Of a stretch of DNA of 52,514 bases, positions 39,066 to 51,568 are shown one piece after another (position 1 is the stretch's first letter; every line of letters starts with the position of its first letter). The notes beneath the pieces are model-generated. The model worked only from the letters and a program-made list of their open reading frames with translations. It made no database searches and was not told the origin of the DNA. Made by a program: the position numbers and the translations under genes. The stretch comes from Stutzerimonas stutzeri (GTDB lineage Bacteria > Pseudomonadota > Gammaproteobacteria > Pseudomonadales > Pseudomonadaceae). Where the stretch lies: assembly GCF_024448895.1 (NCBI RefSeq), contig NZ_JAMOIC010000027.1, forward strand, positions 1-52,514, given 5' to 3'.

Positions 39066-40904
39066 TTACAGGCCGCTCTTGATCCGCTCGCCGAGGATGA
39101 AGGCTTTATTCATATCGGGCGCGACCACAACGGGCAGCAGGTTCAGACTACCTTCGGGATAGTTTCCACCACCGCCGGCACCATATTCGACCACCAGAGT
39201 AACCTGGTAGCGCTCACCGACTCCCTTCTCGCGCAGAGGACTGCCATCCGGCCCTTGCACGATCCAGGCGGTCATCGGTATCTCGGGGTCTTGGTGGGGC
39301 TGAAAGCGGCTTTGCATGCTTCCCGATCCGATAAAGACGATGGGCTCGCCTTCACCCTCATAGAGGTAACGACCCTCGATTTGCGCCGGGAGCGTTGCAC
39401 CGACGCTGTAGCTCTGGCCATTGACCGTCTTGATGAGTCCGCCATCTTTCGCGGGTGCAGCCTCGGCGACAGGCTTCTCGGGCTTGGCGGTTGGAGCCTC
39501 GTCTTCCTGCTCTTCGACAACGCTTTGCGCACGCCCCGAAGCCTGCTGGCGCTCAATCTGCGCCAACATGGCCGCCGCCATGGCATTGGCCTCGCTCTCG
39601 ATGCCCATCTCGCGCATCAGTGCTTGGTTCTGCGCCATCAGGGCTGCCACCTGGGCGTCCTGCGCGGAGCTATCGCCGCTCGATAAACTGGACGTTTGGC
39701 TGGATTGCACGGATGGACTTACCGGCGGTTGTGCTCGGGCCTGGACGAGTGTGGCGGCCAGGCTGGCACTGGATTGAGCAGCGTTGGCGCTGGCTGCCTG
39801 GTTGGCCGCTGTCAGTCCCTGACTCAAACCCTGCATTACGGCACCTAATAATTGCGCGTTCTCGGCGCTGTTTGCGGCGTCTTGCCGTGCTTTTGCTTGA
39901 TCGAAGGAAGTCCGCTCGGCCTGAGTCACCGCCCACAGTGCATTGCCTGCTGCTCCCTGTTCGACCACCAAGCCATAATCGAGCCTGCCATTGCTCTCCA
40001 CCTTCAGCACCTGATGGTCTTCAGTGAGGGTGAAACGGTAGGCCTTGCGCTTTGGTGCATCGATCATCGCTTCGTAGGTGTTGCCGTAGCCTTCGCGCAG
40101 GTTTACGAATGTGTAGTAGCAGCCGTAGAAACTGTAGATATCGCAATCGAGGCCCACTACAACGCTTTCACCTTTGCGCGCTGGCAGACGGTAGAGGTCA
40201 TAGCGCGTTCGCATGATCGAGGTTTTCTGACTGTTGTCATCCAGCTTGCCGATGATCTTTTGCCCCAGCACCAACGGCTTCACGCCCGCGTCGGTAGGGG
40301 GCTGAGGCGTTGCGACGCCCGGTACCTCAGCCACGGCTGGGTCCGGACCACCCGGCACGGATTCGACCGGATAGGGCGTCGAGTAGATGACATTCGACAG
40401 CGAGCCATTCACCCACTGCATATTCTGCACAAGCATCTCGCCACGCGATGACAGGCGAATCCGGTAAGGAAATTCACCCGCTCGCGGCGTAACCGCTTTA
40501 AACACCACTGAGCCATCCGATTCGATCGTGCCGAGCCACGGCGTGCCATTGAAGTCCATATTCAGTTCGCCGGGCTTGCTGCCCGGGCGAATAGTCCGGC
40601 TCCATTTCACATCCGGCCCAACGATTGCGCCCTCTAAGAACAAGCTGGTCTCAATGATGGCTTTACCGGGCTCGCTCCAGCGCACCTCAAAACCCGGAAA
40701 ACCACCGGTTGCTGGGGCGTAGCGATGCCCAACGAGGCGGGAATAGACCCCCCATACCTCCGGGTTGGCCTGCGGGTCGACGGTGAAGCTGGGCGGAGGC
40801 GTCTGTGGGCCGAGGTGTTGCGGATCAACCGCTGAGGCGACGCAACCGAAAAGGGCGGACTGAAGAACAACTAAGGCAGCAAAGGCTGTGATGGCGCGCA
40901 TCAT
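39066..40904 (-). CDS. large predicted lipoprotein of unknown function
   Basis: 612 residues. A lipoprotein signal ends in LFGC with Cys21. The mature protein has a beta-rich N-terminal part (about 40-190; GVYSRLVGHRYAPATGGFPGF in pieces, FNGTPWLG), a second beta-rich part (about 205-320) with paired cysteines (LDCDIYSFYGCYY), and an Ala/Gln/Ser-rich low-complexity coiled region (about 330-460). A C-terminal part follows (about 490-612; INGQSYSVGATLP-like, AWIVQGPDGSP). I recognise no family. It is a lone minus-strand gene between the integrase and the second integrase remnant, so it is probably island cargo. Confidence 0.75.
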   Translation of the reverse strand: MMRAITAFAALVVLQSALFGCVASAVDPQHLGPQTPPPSFTVDPQANPEVWGVYSRLVGHRYAPATGGFPGFEVRWSEPGKAIIETSLFLEGAIVGPDVKWSRTIRPGSKPGELNMDFNGTPWLGTIESDGSVVFKAVTPRAGEFPYRIRLSSRGEMLVQNMQWVNGSLSNVIYSTPYPVESVPGGPDPAVAEVPGVATPQPPTDAGVKPLVLGQKIIGKLDDNSQKTSIMRTRYDLYRLPARKGESVVVGLDCDIYSFYGCYYTFVNLREGYGNTYEAMIDAPKRKAYRFTLTEDHQVLKVESNGRLDYGLVVEQGAAGNALWAVTQAERTSFDQAKARQDAANSAENAQLLGAVMQGLSQGLTAANQAASANAAQSSASLAATLVQARAQPPVSPSVQSSQTSSLSSGDSSAQDAQVAALMAQNQALMREMGIESEANAMAAAMLAQIERQQASGRAQSVVEEQEDEAPTAKPEKPVAEAAPAKDGGLIKTVNGQSYSVGATLPAQIEGRYLYEGEGEPIVFIGSGSMQSRFQPHQDPEIPMTAWIVQGPDGSPLREKGVGERYQVTLVVEYGAGGGGNYPEGSLNLLPVVVAPDMNKAFILGERIKSGL

Positions 40905-41019
40905 CCAGACCCCAATGAAGAAGATGGCAGAACGCTATTAAAACTACATGAGATCTGTCTAGTGGAGCAGGGCGGCTTAAAAGCTGCTCTCATCGTGGGT
41001 GGCAGCTCCTGGCCGGTTA

Positions 41020-41044
41020 GCGACGGTCTGACTTCGACCGTCGC
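41020..41044. repeat. perfect 9-bp hairpin next to the integrase remnant
   Basis: GCGACGGTC (41020-41028) and GACCGTCGC (41036-41044) form a perfect stem with a 7-base loop, 10 bases past the stop of the recombinase remnant and upstream of the lipoprotein. There is no T run. It could be a terminator relic or a recombination site; the role is unknown. Confidence 0.45.
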
Positions 41045-41053
41045 AATATATGG

Positions 41054-41398
41054 TCAGACCTCGGTCTGCTCCGCCATTTCCAGAGCGTCATCGACCTCAA
41101 TCCCAAGATATCGGACGGTGCTCTCAAGCTTCGTATGGCCGAGCAGAATTTGAATCGCCCGTAGGTTCTTCGTCCTGCGATAGATCAGCGATGCCTTCGT
41201 ACGTCTCATCGTGTGTGTGCCATATATGGCAGGATCTAGGCCAATGGCTTTTACCCAGCCTTTGACGATACGAGCGTATTGACGAGTGGATAGATGGTCT
41301 GATGTATGCAGCCTGCTCGGGAAAAGGCAGTCCTGGCTCCGGAGCTGTGCTTGATGTATCCAGGCGGCGAGAGCAGACCGTGTTTCCCTAGTGTGCGC
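41054..41398 (-). pseudogene. C-terminal remnant of a second tyrosine recombinase
   Basis: On the minus strand about 114 codons read from RETRSALAAWIHQAQL through LFPSRLHTSDHLSTRQYARIV, GLDPAIYGTHTMRRTKASL, LLGHTKLESTVRYLGIEVDD and end EMAEQTEV. This is the end of a phage/transposon-type integrase with its H-xx-R (THTMRR), His (LGHTK) and Tyr (VRYLG) residues intact. The 5' two-thirds is missing and a stop precedes the segment in frame, so it is inactive. It is unrelated in sequence to the intact integrase at 37.5 kb and marks a second integration event. Confidence 0.85.
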
Positions 41399-41556
41399 TC
41401 TCTTGCTTGGATGGCATTACGTTCTGGCCCAACGTTACTGTAGCGAATCCGCAGCAGTATCAATCAAAGCCTCCTGTATCCCGCGTGAAGAAAGACGCTA
41501 CGTTGCGCCCGTTCTTCCACGGCTTCGCTTGCCGCCCCGCTACGGCAGATTCGAAG

Positions 41557-41574
41557 TATTCATCGAAATGTCAT
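41557..41574 (+). promoter_or_regulatory. candidate Pho box of the ptx operon
   Basis: TATTCAT-CGAA-ATGTCAT resembles the PhoB box (two CTGTCAT-type 7-mers, 4-base spacer, as one 11-base repeat). The second half matches 6 of 7 positions and the first half 4 of 7. It lies about 90 bases upstream of ptxA, in the only spacer before the operon. Phosphate-starvation control by PhoB is the known regulation of the homologous operon in P. stutzeri WM88. A -10 box is not obvious. Confidence 0.45.
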
Positions 41575-41664
41575 CCTTTAGAAGCAGTGCGTTAACAAGG
41601 AATTTCTACCCTTTGCATCGCGAACCGCAATTGTGCGGCCAGCAATATTGCGAAAGGTGATCAA

Positions 41665-46070
<4,406 letters not shown>

Positions 46071-46112
46071 GGTGATGGATGGTTGCGATCCAGCGCTTGG
46101 CTTGTCAGCCTA

Positions 46113-46484
46113 GGGAAACTCTGAAAAAGACTTTCTGATTTGGCAAAATACCGCGACCCCACCCACCGAGTTTCCCGATGAAGCAGATGACCTTCGCCGA
46201 CGCCGAGTACGCTGGCAAGCGCAAGCAAACCCGCAAGGAGTTGTTCCTGATCGAGATGGATCGGGTGGTGCCGTGGAAGGGCTTGATTGCTTTGATCGAG
46301 CCACATTATCCGAAGGGTGAAGGTGGCCGTCCGGCCTACCCGTTGATGGCGATGCTGCGTGTGCATCTGCTGCAGAACTGGTTCGGCTACAGCGATCCAG
46401 CGATGGAGGAAGCGCTGTACGAAACCACGATCCTGCGCCAGTTTGCCGGGCTGAACCTGGAGCGCATCCCCGACGAAACCACCA
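46113..46484 (+). mobile_element. truncated IS5-family element (5' part)
   Basis: Left end begins in a CTAG sequence with GGGAAACTCTGAAAAAGAC, a terminal-repeat type seen in IS5-family elements of Pseudomonas. The transposase gene starts at 46178 (MKQMTFADAEYAGKRKQTRK) and runs about 102 codons through the N-terminal DUF772 region ([39 protein letters not shown]). It breaks off in the DETTI motif and continues straight into trmA. The catalytic core and right end are gone, so it is immobile. Confidence 0.85.
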
Positions 46485-46955
46485 TTCGACGACCTGCTGG
46501 AGCTGTACTGCGGCAACGGCAACTTCACTCTGCCGCTGGCCACCCGCGTGCGTCGCGTGCTGGCCACCGAGATCAGCAAGACCTCGGTCAACGCGGCGCT
46601 GGCCAATATCGCTGACAACGGCATCGACAACATCGAGCTGGTGCGCCTCTCCGCCGAGGAGCTGACCCAGGCGCTGAACGAGGTGCGGCCGTTCCGCCGC
46701 CTCGCCGATATCGACCTGAAGCGCTACGATTTCGGCAGCGTCTTCGTCGACCCACCGCGCGCCGGCATGGACCCGGACACCTGCGAACTGACCCGTCGCT
46801 TCGAGCGCATCCTCTACATCTCCTGCAACCCGGAAACCCTGGCGCAGAACATCGCCCAGCTGGCCGACACCCACCGCATCGAACGCTGCGCGCTGTTCGA
46901 CCAGTTCCCCTACACCCACCACATGGAATCCGGGGTGCTGCTGGTCCGCAAGTGA
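46485..46955 (+). pseudogene. trmA: 5'-truncated trmA (tRNA m5U54 methyltransferase)
   Basis: About 156 codons of the C-terminal half only. [19 protein letters not shown] (SAM-binding), [10 protein letters not shown] and the catalytic-Cys motif [12 protein letters not shown], then [12 protein letters not shown] to the normal end. The 5' half with the N-terminal region and first motifs is replaced by the IS5 fragment, with the junction in frame shift relative to the transposase. TrmA is not essential in E. coli. The fragment lacks a start and should not make active enzyme. Confidence 0.9.
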
Positions 46956-47028
46956 CCCGCTGCGATTGAACGCCGGCGGCCAACCGGCGCTCACATCCGT
47001 AACCCTCACGGATTACGGAGGCACACGC

Positions 47029-47627
47029 ATGCTGGTATTCGAGTCGATCTACACCGAAGGTCTGGCGCAGATTTCCTATCTGGTGGGCGACAGCAAGGCC
47101 GCCGTCGCCGCGGTGATCGATCCGCGGCGCGACGTCGAGGTCTACCTCGACCTGGCGCGCGACAAGGGCCTGCGCATCGCCTATGCCATCGAGACGCACA
47201 TCCACGCCGACTTCGTTTCCGGCGCCCAGGCGCTGGCCGAACGCTGCGGCGCCGAGATCATCGGCGGACTACGCCTTCGGGCTGCGTCAGGTGGACGACG
47301 GCGAGGTGCTGGAACTGGGTCAGGTCAGCCTGGAAGTGCTGCACTCGCCAGGCCACACCCCCGAGCACATCTCGCTGCTGCTACGTGACAGCCAGCAGGG
47401 CGAAGCGCCCTTCGCGCTGTTCACCGGCGATACGCTGTTCAACCTCGACGTCGGCCGCCCCGACCTGCTCGGCGAGGACAGCACCAAGCAGCTGGCAGCG
47501 CAGCTCTACGCCACGCTGTTCACCCGCTACCTGCCGCTCGGCGAACGCATCGAGATCTACCCCTGCCACGGCGCCGGCTCGGCCTGCGGCAAATCCATCG
47601 GTGACCGTCGCCACTCCACCCTCGGCA
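47029..47627 (+). pseudogene. metallo-beta-lactamase-fold hydrolase, frameshifted and truncated
   Basis: Starts MLVFESIYTEGLAQISYLVGD after GGAGG. Contains the metal motif THIHADFVSG, then near 47263-47267 the reading frame slips by one base (GAEIIGG, then DYAFGLRQVDDGE in the next frame). It continues through HSPGHTPEHISLLL, FTGDTLFNLDVGRPDLL, YPCHGAGSACGKSIGDRRHSTLG, then stops being homologous at about 47627 where repeats begin. Resembles ETHE1/Blh persulfide-dioxygenase-type proteins. Two separate lesions mean it is not functional, unless the shift is a read error. Confidence 0.8.
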
Positions 47628-47670
47628 AATGGCCAATCGCTTTTTCCACCGGCCAGAGGCACAGGTACTG

Positions 47671-47754
47671 CCGGATAAGGCTGCGCCGTTATCCACCCTA
47701 CGCCCCGTCGATCACCCGATGCGCAGGGTGGAAAACGGCCAGCGGCCTTTCCCA
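47671..47754. repeat. two palindromic repeats at the end of the broken hydrolase gene
   Basis: CCGGATAAGGCTGCGCCGTTATCC plus ACCCTAC (47671-47701, written in two parts) and GCAGGGTGGAAAACGGCCAG plus CGGCCTTTCCC (47723-47754). Both share the GTAGGGTGG/CCACCCTAC core seen near mpl. They replace the expected 3' end of the hydrolase gene. Confidence 0.7.
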
Positions 47755-47758
47755 CACG

Positions 47759-49369
47759 TCAGTATTCGACTTGCAGTTCGGCGCTGCGCGGTTCGGCTTG
47801 GCAGGCCAGCGCCCAGCCCTGACGCACCTCGCTTTCGCTCAGCACCTGGTTGCTGCGCATGCTCACGCTGCCCTCCACCACCCGGCACTTGCAGGCGGCG
47901 CAGACACCCGAGCGGCACGCGCTCGGCGGTTGCAGGCCAGCCTGTTCCATGGCCTCCAGCAGCACCTCGCCGCGCGGCACGTCCAGCTCGTGACGGCGAC
48001 CGTCGAGCGCGACCCGCAGGCGGCTGCGGCGCCCGCCCGGTGCGGCCGTCGGCGCTGCGGCGGCAAAGCGTTCCAGATGGATACGCGCCGCATCCACACC
48101 CCGCTCGCCCAGCGCGGCACCCGCGGCATCCATGAACGGTTGCGGCCCGCAGATGAAGGCGTCGGCGGCTGACCAGTCAGCGATCTTCGTGGCAATCGCC
48201 GGGCCGCTCGGCACACCCTGCTCGGCATCGAGCCAGATGCGCAGCTGCAGGCGATCGGGGTAACGCGCAGACCACTCGGCCAGCTCCTCGGCAAAGATCA
48301 GCGAGGCGGCATCGCGGCTGGCATAGAACAGCCGTACCTGCCCGCTGCCCTCGACCAGCGCCGCCTGCAGGATCGCCATCAGCGGCGTGATACCGCTGCC
48401 GGCGCCGAGCAGCAGCAGATCGTCATCCAGGTTGCGCGGCACGAACACGCCGGCCGGCGGCAGCGCCTCGATGCAATCGCCGGCCTGCAGGTTGTCCAGC
48501 AGCCAGTTCGACGCGCGGCCGCCGGGCACCCGCTTGATGGTGATGCGCAGCGCGCCATCCGCCTGCGGTCGCTGCGACAGCGAGTAGCAGCGCAGCAGCG
48601 CCGGCTCGGCAGCGGGCACCTTCAGCGTGAGGAACTGCCCCGGCTGCGCGGCAAAGCGTGCGCGCTGGGCGGCCGGCACCTGCAGGGTGAACGAGCAGCT
48701 GTCGGCGGTTTCGGCCTGGCGTGAGACGATGCGCAGACGGGTGAACTCCCCGGCGGCAGGCGCTGGCGCCGATGCGAACGCGGTCGCGACCGACGTCGTT
48801 GCCGGTGTCGACGTCGAAGCCGAAGGTGCAGTCGAAGCCGGCCCCGCCTTGGGCACGCCGCGCAGCATCGGCCATACCGACTTGCGGCGGAACAGCAGCA
48901 CATAGCCGACATGCAGGCCGATCAGCCACAGCCCCAGGTTGGCGAAGAACTCGTGCACCTCCTCGGCATCGCCCATCCAGCCGATGAAATCGATGTCGCT
49001 GGCAGCGCCGAAGACATCCGGCCCCACGCCCGGCAGGGCGGCCAGCACATCGCCGTTGTCGACCATACCCAGGCCGACCACGCTGGCAATGGCGAAACTG
49101 CCCAGCGCGCCGACCGTCAGCCACTTGCCGACGCTCGACAGGCCCGGCTTGCTCCGCTGGCCCTTCGGCGGCAGCAGCTGTGGGAAGCCGCGCAGGCGCA
49201 GCGGCACGATCAGCAGGCGCCACACCAACAGCGCCACCAGGCCGTAGCCCAGCCAGATATGCAGCGTCTCGGCGTCGTCACCGCTGAGGTAGGCGCCAAG
49301 AAAGAAACCGGCCAGCAGCCAGTGGAACAGACGGAAACGATTGAAAGCAGCCACGACGGCGATCCTCAT
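47759..49369 (-). CDS. cytochrome b561-ferredoxin reductase fusion protein
   Basis: Single 536-residue chain in three parts. (1) Four membrane segments of a cytochrome b561-type domain (about 1-170) with histidines 16, 37, 139 and 153 as likely heme ligands. (2) After an Ala/Thr/Ser-rich linker (175-207), an FNR-type flavin reductase (about 210-440) with RCYSLS (260-265), GAGSGITPL (322-330) and CGPQPFM (408-414). (3) A plant-type 2Fe-2S domain (about 445-536) with cysteines 485, 490, 493 and 523. It should pass electrons from NAD(P)H to membrane heme. Divergent from the SHP and diheme cytochromes, the likely partners. Confidence 0.9.
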   Translation of the reverse strand: MRIAVVAAFNRFRLFHWLLAGFFLGAYLSGDDAETLHIWLGYGLVALLVWRLLIVPLRLRGFPQLLPPKGQRSKPGLSSVGKWLTVGALGSFAIASVVGLGMVDNGDVLAALPGVGPDVFGAASDIDFIGWMGDAEEVHEFFANLGLWLIGLHVGYVLLFRRKSVWPMLRGVPKAGPASTAPSASTSTPATTSVATAFASAPAPAAGEFTRLRIVSRQAETADSCSFTLQVPAAQRARFAAQPGQFLTLKVPAAEPALLRCYSLSQRPQADGALRITIKRVPGGRASNWLLDNLQAGDCIEALPPAGVFVPRNLDDDLLLLGAGSGITPLMAILQAALVEGSGQVRLFYASRDAASLIFAEELAEWSARYPDRLQLRIWLDAEQGVPSGPAIATKIADWSAADAFICGPQPFMDAAGAALGERGVDAARIHLERFAAAAPTAAPGGRRSRLRVALDGRRHELDVPRGEVLLEAMEQAGLQPPSACRSGVCAACKCRVVEGSVSMRSNQVLSESEVRQGWALACQAEPRSAELQVEY

Positions 49370-49411
49370 TGAATGGATGCCGCCTTTGTATTCCTGCGAG
49401 CTGAAACGAAA

Positions 49412-49439
49412 CTGAACGCCGCCAGCCGCTGCGGTTCAG
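49412..49439. promoter_or_regulatory. inverted repeat in the divergent promoter region
   Basis: CTGAAC (49412-49417) and GTTCAG (49434-49439) are arranged as an inverted repeat, 16 bases apart, in the 125-bp spacer between the fusion reductase and the SHP gene. A GCGTAAGG stretch follows (49443-49450). It could be a regulator site for the divergent pair. The regulator is not identified. Confidence 0.35.
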
Positions 49440-49494
49440 CTTGGCGTAAGGCGGCGCGCCTAGGCTGCACTCATTCCCAACCGGAGAGCGCACC

Positions 49495-49902
49495 ATGAAA
49501 GCCCGCTGGATCATCCTCCTGTCCTGCTGCCTGAGCCTGCCCGCCCTGGCCGAAACCGAACACCCACTGCTGCCCGGCTACGCCGCCCAGGCGCGTCAGG
49601 AGAATCCGAACTTCGCCGGTTTCTCCGCCGAGCGCGGCAAGGCGCTGTACTTCGCCGAGGAGCAGCGCAATGGCAAGACCATGAGCTGCACCACCTGCCA
49701 CACCGCCGACCCGCGTCAGCCCGGCAAGACGCCGGCGCATCGCAAGGTCGATCCGCTGGCGCCGGCAGCCAACCCCGAGCGCTTCACCGACCTGAAGAAG
49801 GTCGAGAAATGGTTCCGCCGCAACTGCGACGACGTCTACGCCCGTGAATGCACCGCGCAGGAAAAAGGTGACTTCATCAGCTGGATCGACAGCATCAGAT
49901 AA
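49495..49902 (+). CDS. SHP-type monoheme cytochrome c (DUF1924)
   Basis: 135 aa with a signal peptide (MKARWIILLSCCLSLPALA, cut near residue 19). One heme motif CTTCH at 65-69, then GKTPAHRKVDPLAPAANPERFTD and KKVEKWFRRNCDDVYARECT at 101-120. The family is that of sphaeroides heme protein (SHP), whose sixth heme ligand is an asparagine that lets it bind oxygen; Asn110 in RRNCDDV is my candidate here, and Cys111/Cys119 could form its disulfide. The diheme gene starts 10 bases later. Confidence 0.88.
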   Translation: MKARWIILLSCCLSLPALAETEHPLLPGYAAQARQENPNFAGFSAERGKALYFAEEQRNGKTMSCTTCHTADPRQPGKTPAHRKVDPLAPAANPERFTDLKKVEKWFRRNCDDVYARECTAQEKGDFISWIDSIR

Positions 49903-49912
49903 GGAGCCTGCC

Positions 49913-50437
49913 ATGAAGATCGCACCCCTCGCTGCCGTCGCCGGGCTGGGCCTGACCCTGGTACTGGCCGGCCTCAGCTTCGCCGATGACGACGACCATC
50001 GAGAGCGCAAGGGCTACAAGCGGCCCAAGCGCCTGACGGTACCCAGCGACGCACCGCTGGTGTGGAAGGAAGAATGCGCGGCCTGCCACATGCTCTATTC
50101 TCCCGGCCTGCTGCCTGCCGATGCCTGGCGCGAGCAGATGCGCACCCTGGGCGATCACTACGGCAGCAACGCGTCGCTGGACCCGGTGCAGGAAAAGGAA
50201 ATCCTCGACTTCCTGGTCCGCGCCTCGGCCGCCAACCGCCTACCGGTGGAGCCGTCACCCACCGCCGGCGAGCCGCCACGCATCAGCCAGACGCGCTGGT
50301 TCGAGCACAAACACGACGAGCTCAGCGAAGCCAAGTTCGCCCGCGAGTCGGTCGGCGGCCGCTTCAACTGCGTGGCCTGCCATCGCGACGCGGAAAAAGG
50401 CGACTTCGACGAGGACCGGGTGAAGATTCCGCGCTGA
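49913..50437 (+). CDS. diheme cytochrome c (DHC type)
   Basis: 174 aa from the ATG at 49913 (AAGGAG upstream) with a signal peptide ending near SFADD. Two heme motifs: CAACH (55-59) and CVACH (153-157), with ADAWREQMRTLGDHYG and WFEHKHDEL between, typical of the DHC family. In Rhodobacter sphaeroides DHC is encoded with SHP and a cytochrome b and reduces SHP. Here the order SHP-DHC with a divergent cytochrome b fusion keeps all three partners together. Confidence 0.9.
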   Translation: MKIAPLAAVAGLGLTLVLAGLSFADDDDHRERKGYKRPKRLTVPSDAPLVWKEECAACHMLYSPGLLPADAWREQMRTLGDHYGSNASLDPVQEKEILDFLVRASAANRLPVEPSPTAGEPPRISQTRWFEHKHDELSEAKFARESVGGRFNCVACHRDAEKGDFDEDRVKIPR

Positions 50438-50450
50438 GACAAAAATAGCC

Positions 50451-50477
50451 GGAACATTTTGCCAACCGTTGCGTTAT
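50451..50477 (+). promoter_or_regulatory. candidate ECF-type promoter of the sigma gene
   Basis: GGAACATTTT (-35, 50451-50460) and CGTTAT (-10, 50472-50477), with 16 bases between GGAAC and CGTTA, match the usual ECF layout (GGAAC, then CGT). It lies about 110 bases before the sigma start, so the sigma factor probably drives its own operon. The specificity of this factor is not known. Confidence 0.5.
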
Positions 50478-50586
50478 ATCCCTGCGGCAACCCGGACGGC
50501 AGCGCATGGGCACTGCAAAAACTGAGGCGTTGGCAACGCAGCAGGTTTTAGCGGCGCCCTGCGCGGTCAGCCCAGACGAGCGCTTA

Positions 50587-51147
50587 ATGAACGACAGCGA
50601 ACAGGACCTCATCCAGCAGGCCGCGCGTGGTGATCGCCAGGCGTTCGGCACGCTAGTGCGCGTCCATCAGGCGCGGGTCTTCCACTTCCTCCGTCGCCTG
50701 CTCGGCAGCGCCGACGAGGCCGCTGACCTGACTCAGGAAACGTTCATCCGCGCCTTCCAGGCGCTGCCCAGATGGCGCCCGGAAGCACGCTTGCAGACCT
50801 GGTTGCTGCAGATCGCACGCAATGCCGCGCTGGATACGCTGCGCCAGCGGCAACGCTACGTCGACGTGGCGCCGGAGGAACTGGCCGAGCCGGTCGATCC
50901 GGCGCCATCGCCGCTGAGCCGGCTGCAGACCGGGCGCGATCTGGCATTGCTGGAACGCTTGCTAGCCCGCCTGCCCCACGAACAGCGCGAGATCCTGCTG
51001 CTGCGCGAGGTGGAGGGGCTGGCCTACGACGAACTGGCCGCCACGCTGCAGCTCGCCGCCGGCACCGTCAAGTCGCGCCTGGCACGCGCCCGCGAGGCGC
51101 TGCTGCACGGCTATCGCCAGGCCAACGGAGGCACCCTCGATGACTGA
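50587..51147 (+). CDS. ECF-family RNA polymerase sigma factor
   Basis: 187 aa from the ATG at 50587 (MNDSEQDLIQQAARGD); the open frame extends 81 bases further without a conserved start. Region 2 shows DEAADLTQETFIRAFQALPRW and LQTWLLQIARNAALDTLR; region 4 shows LPHEQREILLLREVEGLAYDELAATLQLAAGTVKSRLARAREAL in pieces. Overlaps the anti-sigma gene by 8 bases. Group resembles RpoE-like/CnrH-like ECFs. Signal and regulon unknown. Confidence 0.93.
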   Translation: MNDSEQDLIQQAARGDRQAFGTLVRVHQARVFHFLRRLLGSADEAADLTQETFIRAFQALPRWRPEARLQTWLLQIARNAALDTLRQRQRYVDVAPEELAEPVDPAPSPLSRLQTGRDLALLERLLARLPHEQREILLLREVEGLAYDELAATLQLAAGTVKSRLARAREALLHGYRQANGGTLDD

Positions 51148-51568
51148 GCATCTGGACATGGCGATCCTGTCCGCCTACCTCGACAACGAACTCGACGCCG
51201 CCGCACAGCGCCACGCCGCCGCCCACCTGGCGGGTTGTCCGCAGTGTCGCGCCACCCTGGCCGAACTCGACGGGCTCGGCCAGGGCTTGCGTGCGCTGGC
51301 CTGCCCGGAGTTGCCGGCCGAGTTGCAGGCGCGTCTGCAGCGGCCCTTCGCGCCGCCGCCCGTGCGCAGCTGGTGGGCCCGGCACTGGGCGCAGGGTATC
51401 GGCGCCGCGGCGTCGGTCCTGCTCGGCCTGCTGCTCGGCTATGCCCTGCCCGGCCAGCCGCCGGGCAGCTCACCCAGCCACGACCTGCTCGCCGTCCTCG
51501 GCAGCACCCCACCTGGCGCGCTCTGCGCGCGCCCCGAATTCTGCTACCTGAAGGTAAACCTGAAATGA
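51140..51568 (+). CDS. zinc-finger anti-sigma factor
   Basis: 142 aa. N-terminal zinc-binding anti-sigma (zf-HC2) motif His29-x3-Cys33-x2-Cys36 in AAAHLAGCPQC, then a linker, one membrane segment at about 85-103 and a short C-terminal periplasmic part with Cys residues (GALCARPEFCYLKVNLK). It holds the ECF factor inactive at the membrane until a signal arrives. Starts inside the sigma gene; stop overlaps the next start as ATGA. Confidence 0.87.
   Translation: MTEHLDMAILSAYLDNELDAAAQRHAAAHLAGCPQCRATLAELDGLGQGLRALACPELPAELQARLQRPFAPPPVRSWWARHWAQGIGAAASVLLGLLLGYALPGQPPGSSPSHDLLAVLGSTPPGALCARPEFCYLKVNLK

Noticed and set aside
46178-46615. Apparent 145-residue protein starting as transposase
   Set aside because: After the DETTI motif it reads the trmA fragment in the wrong frame, so it is a chance fusion, not a gene.
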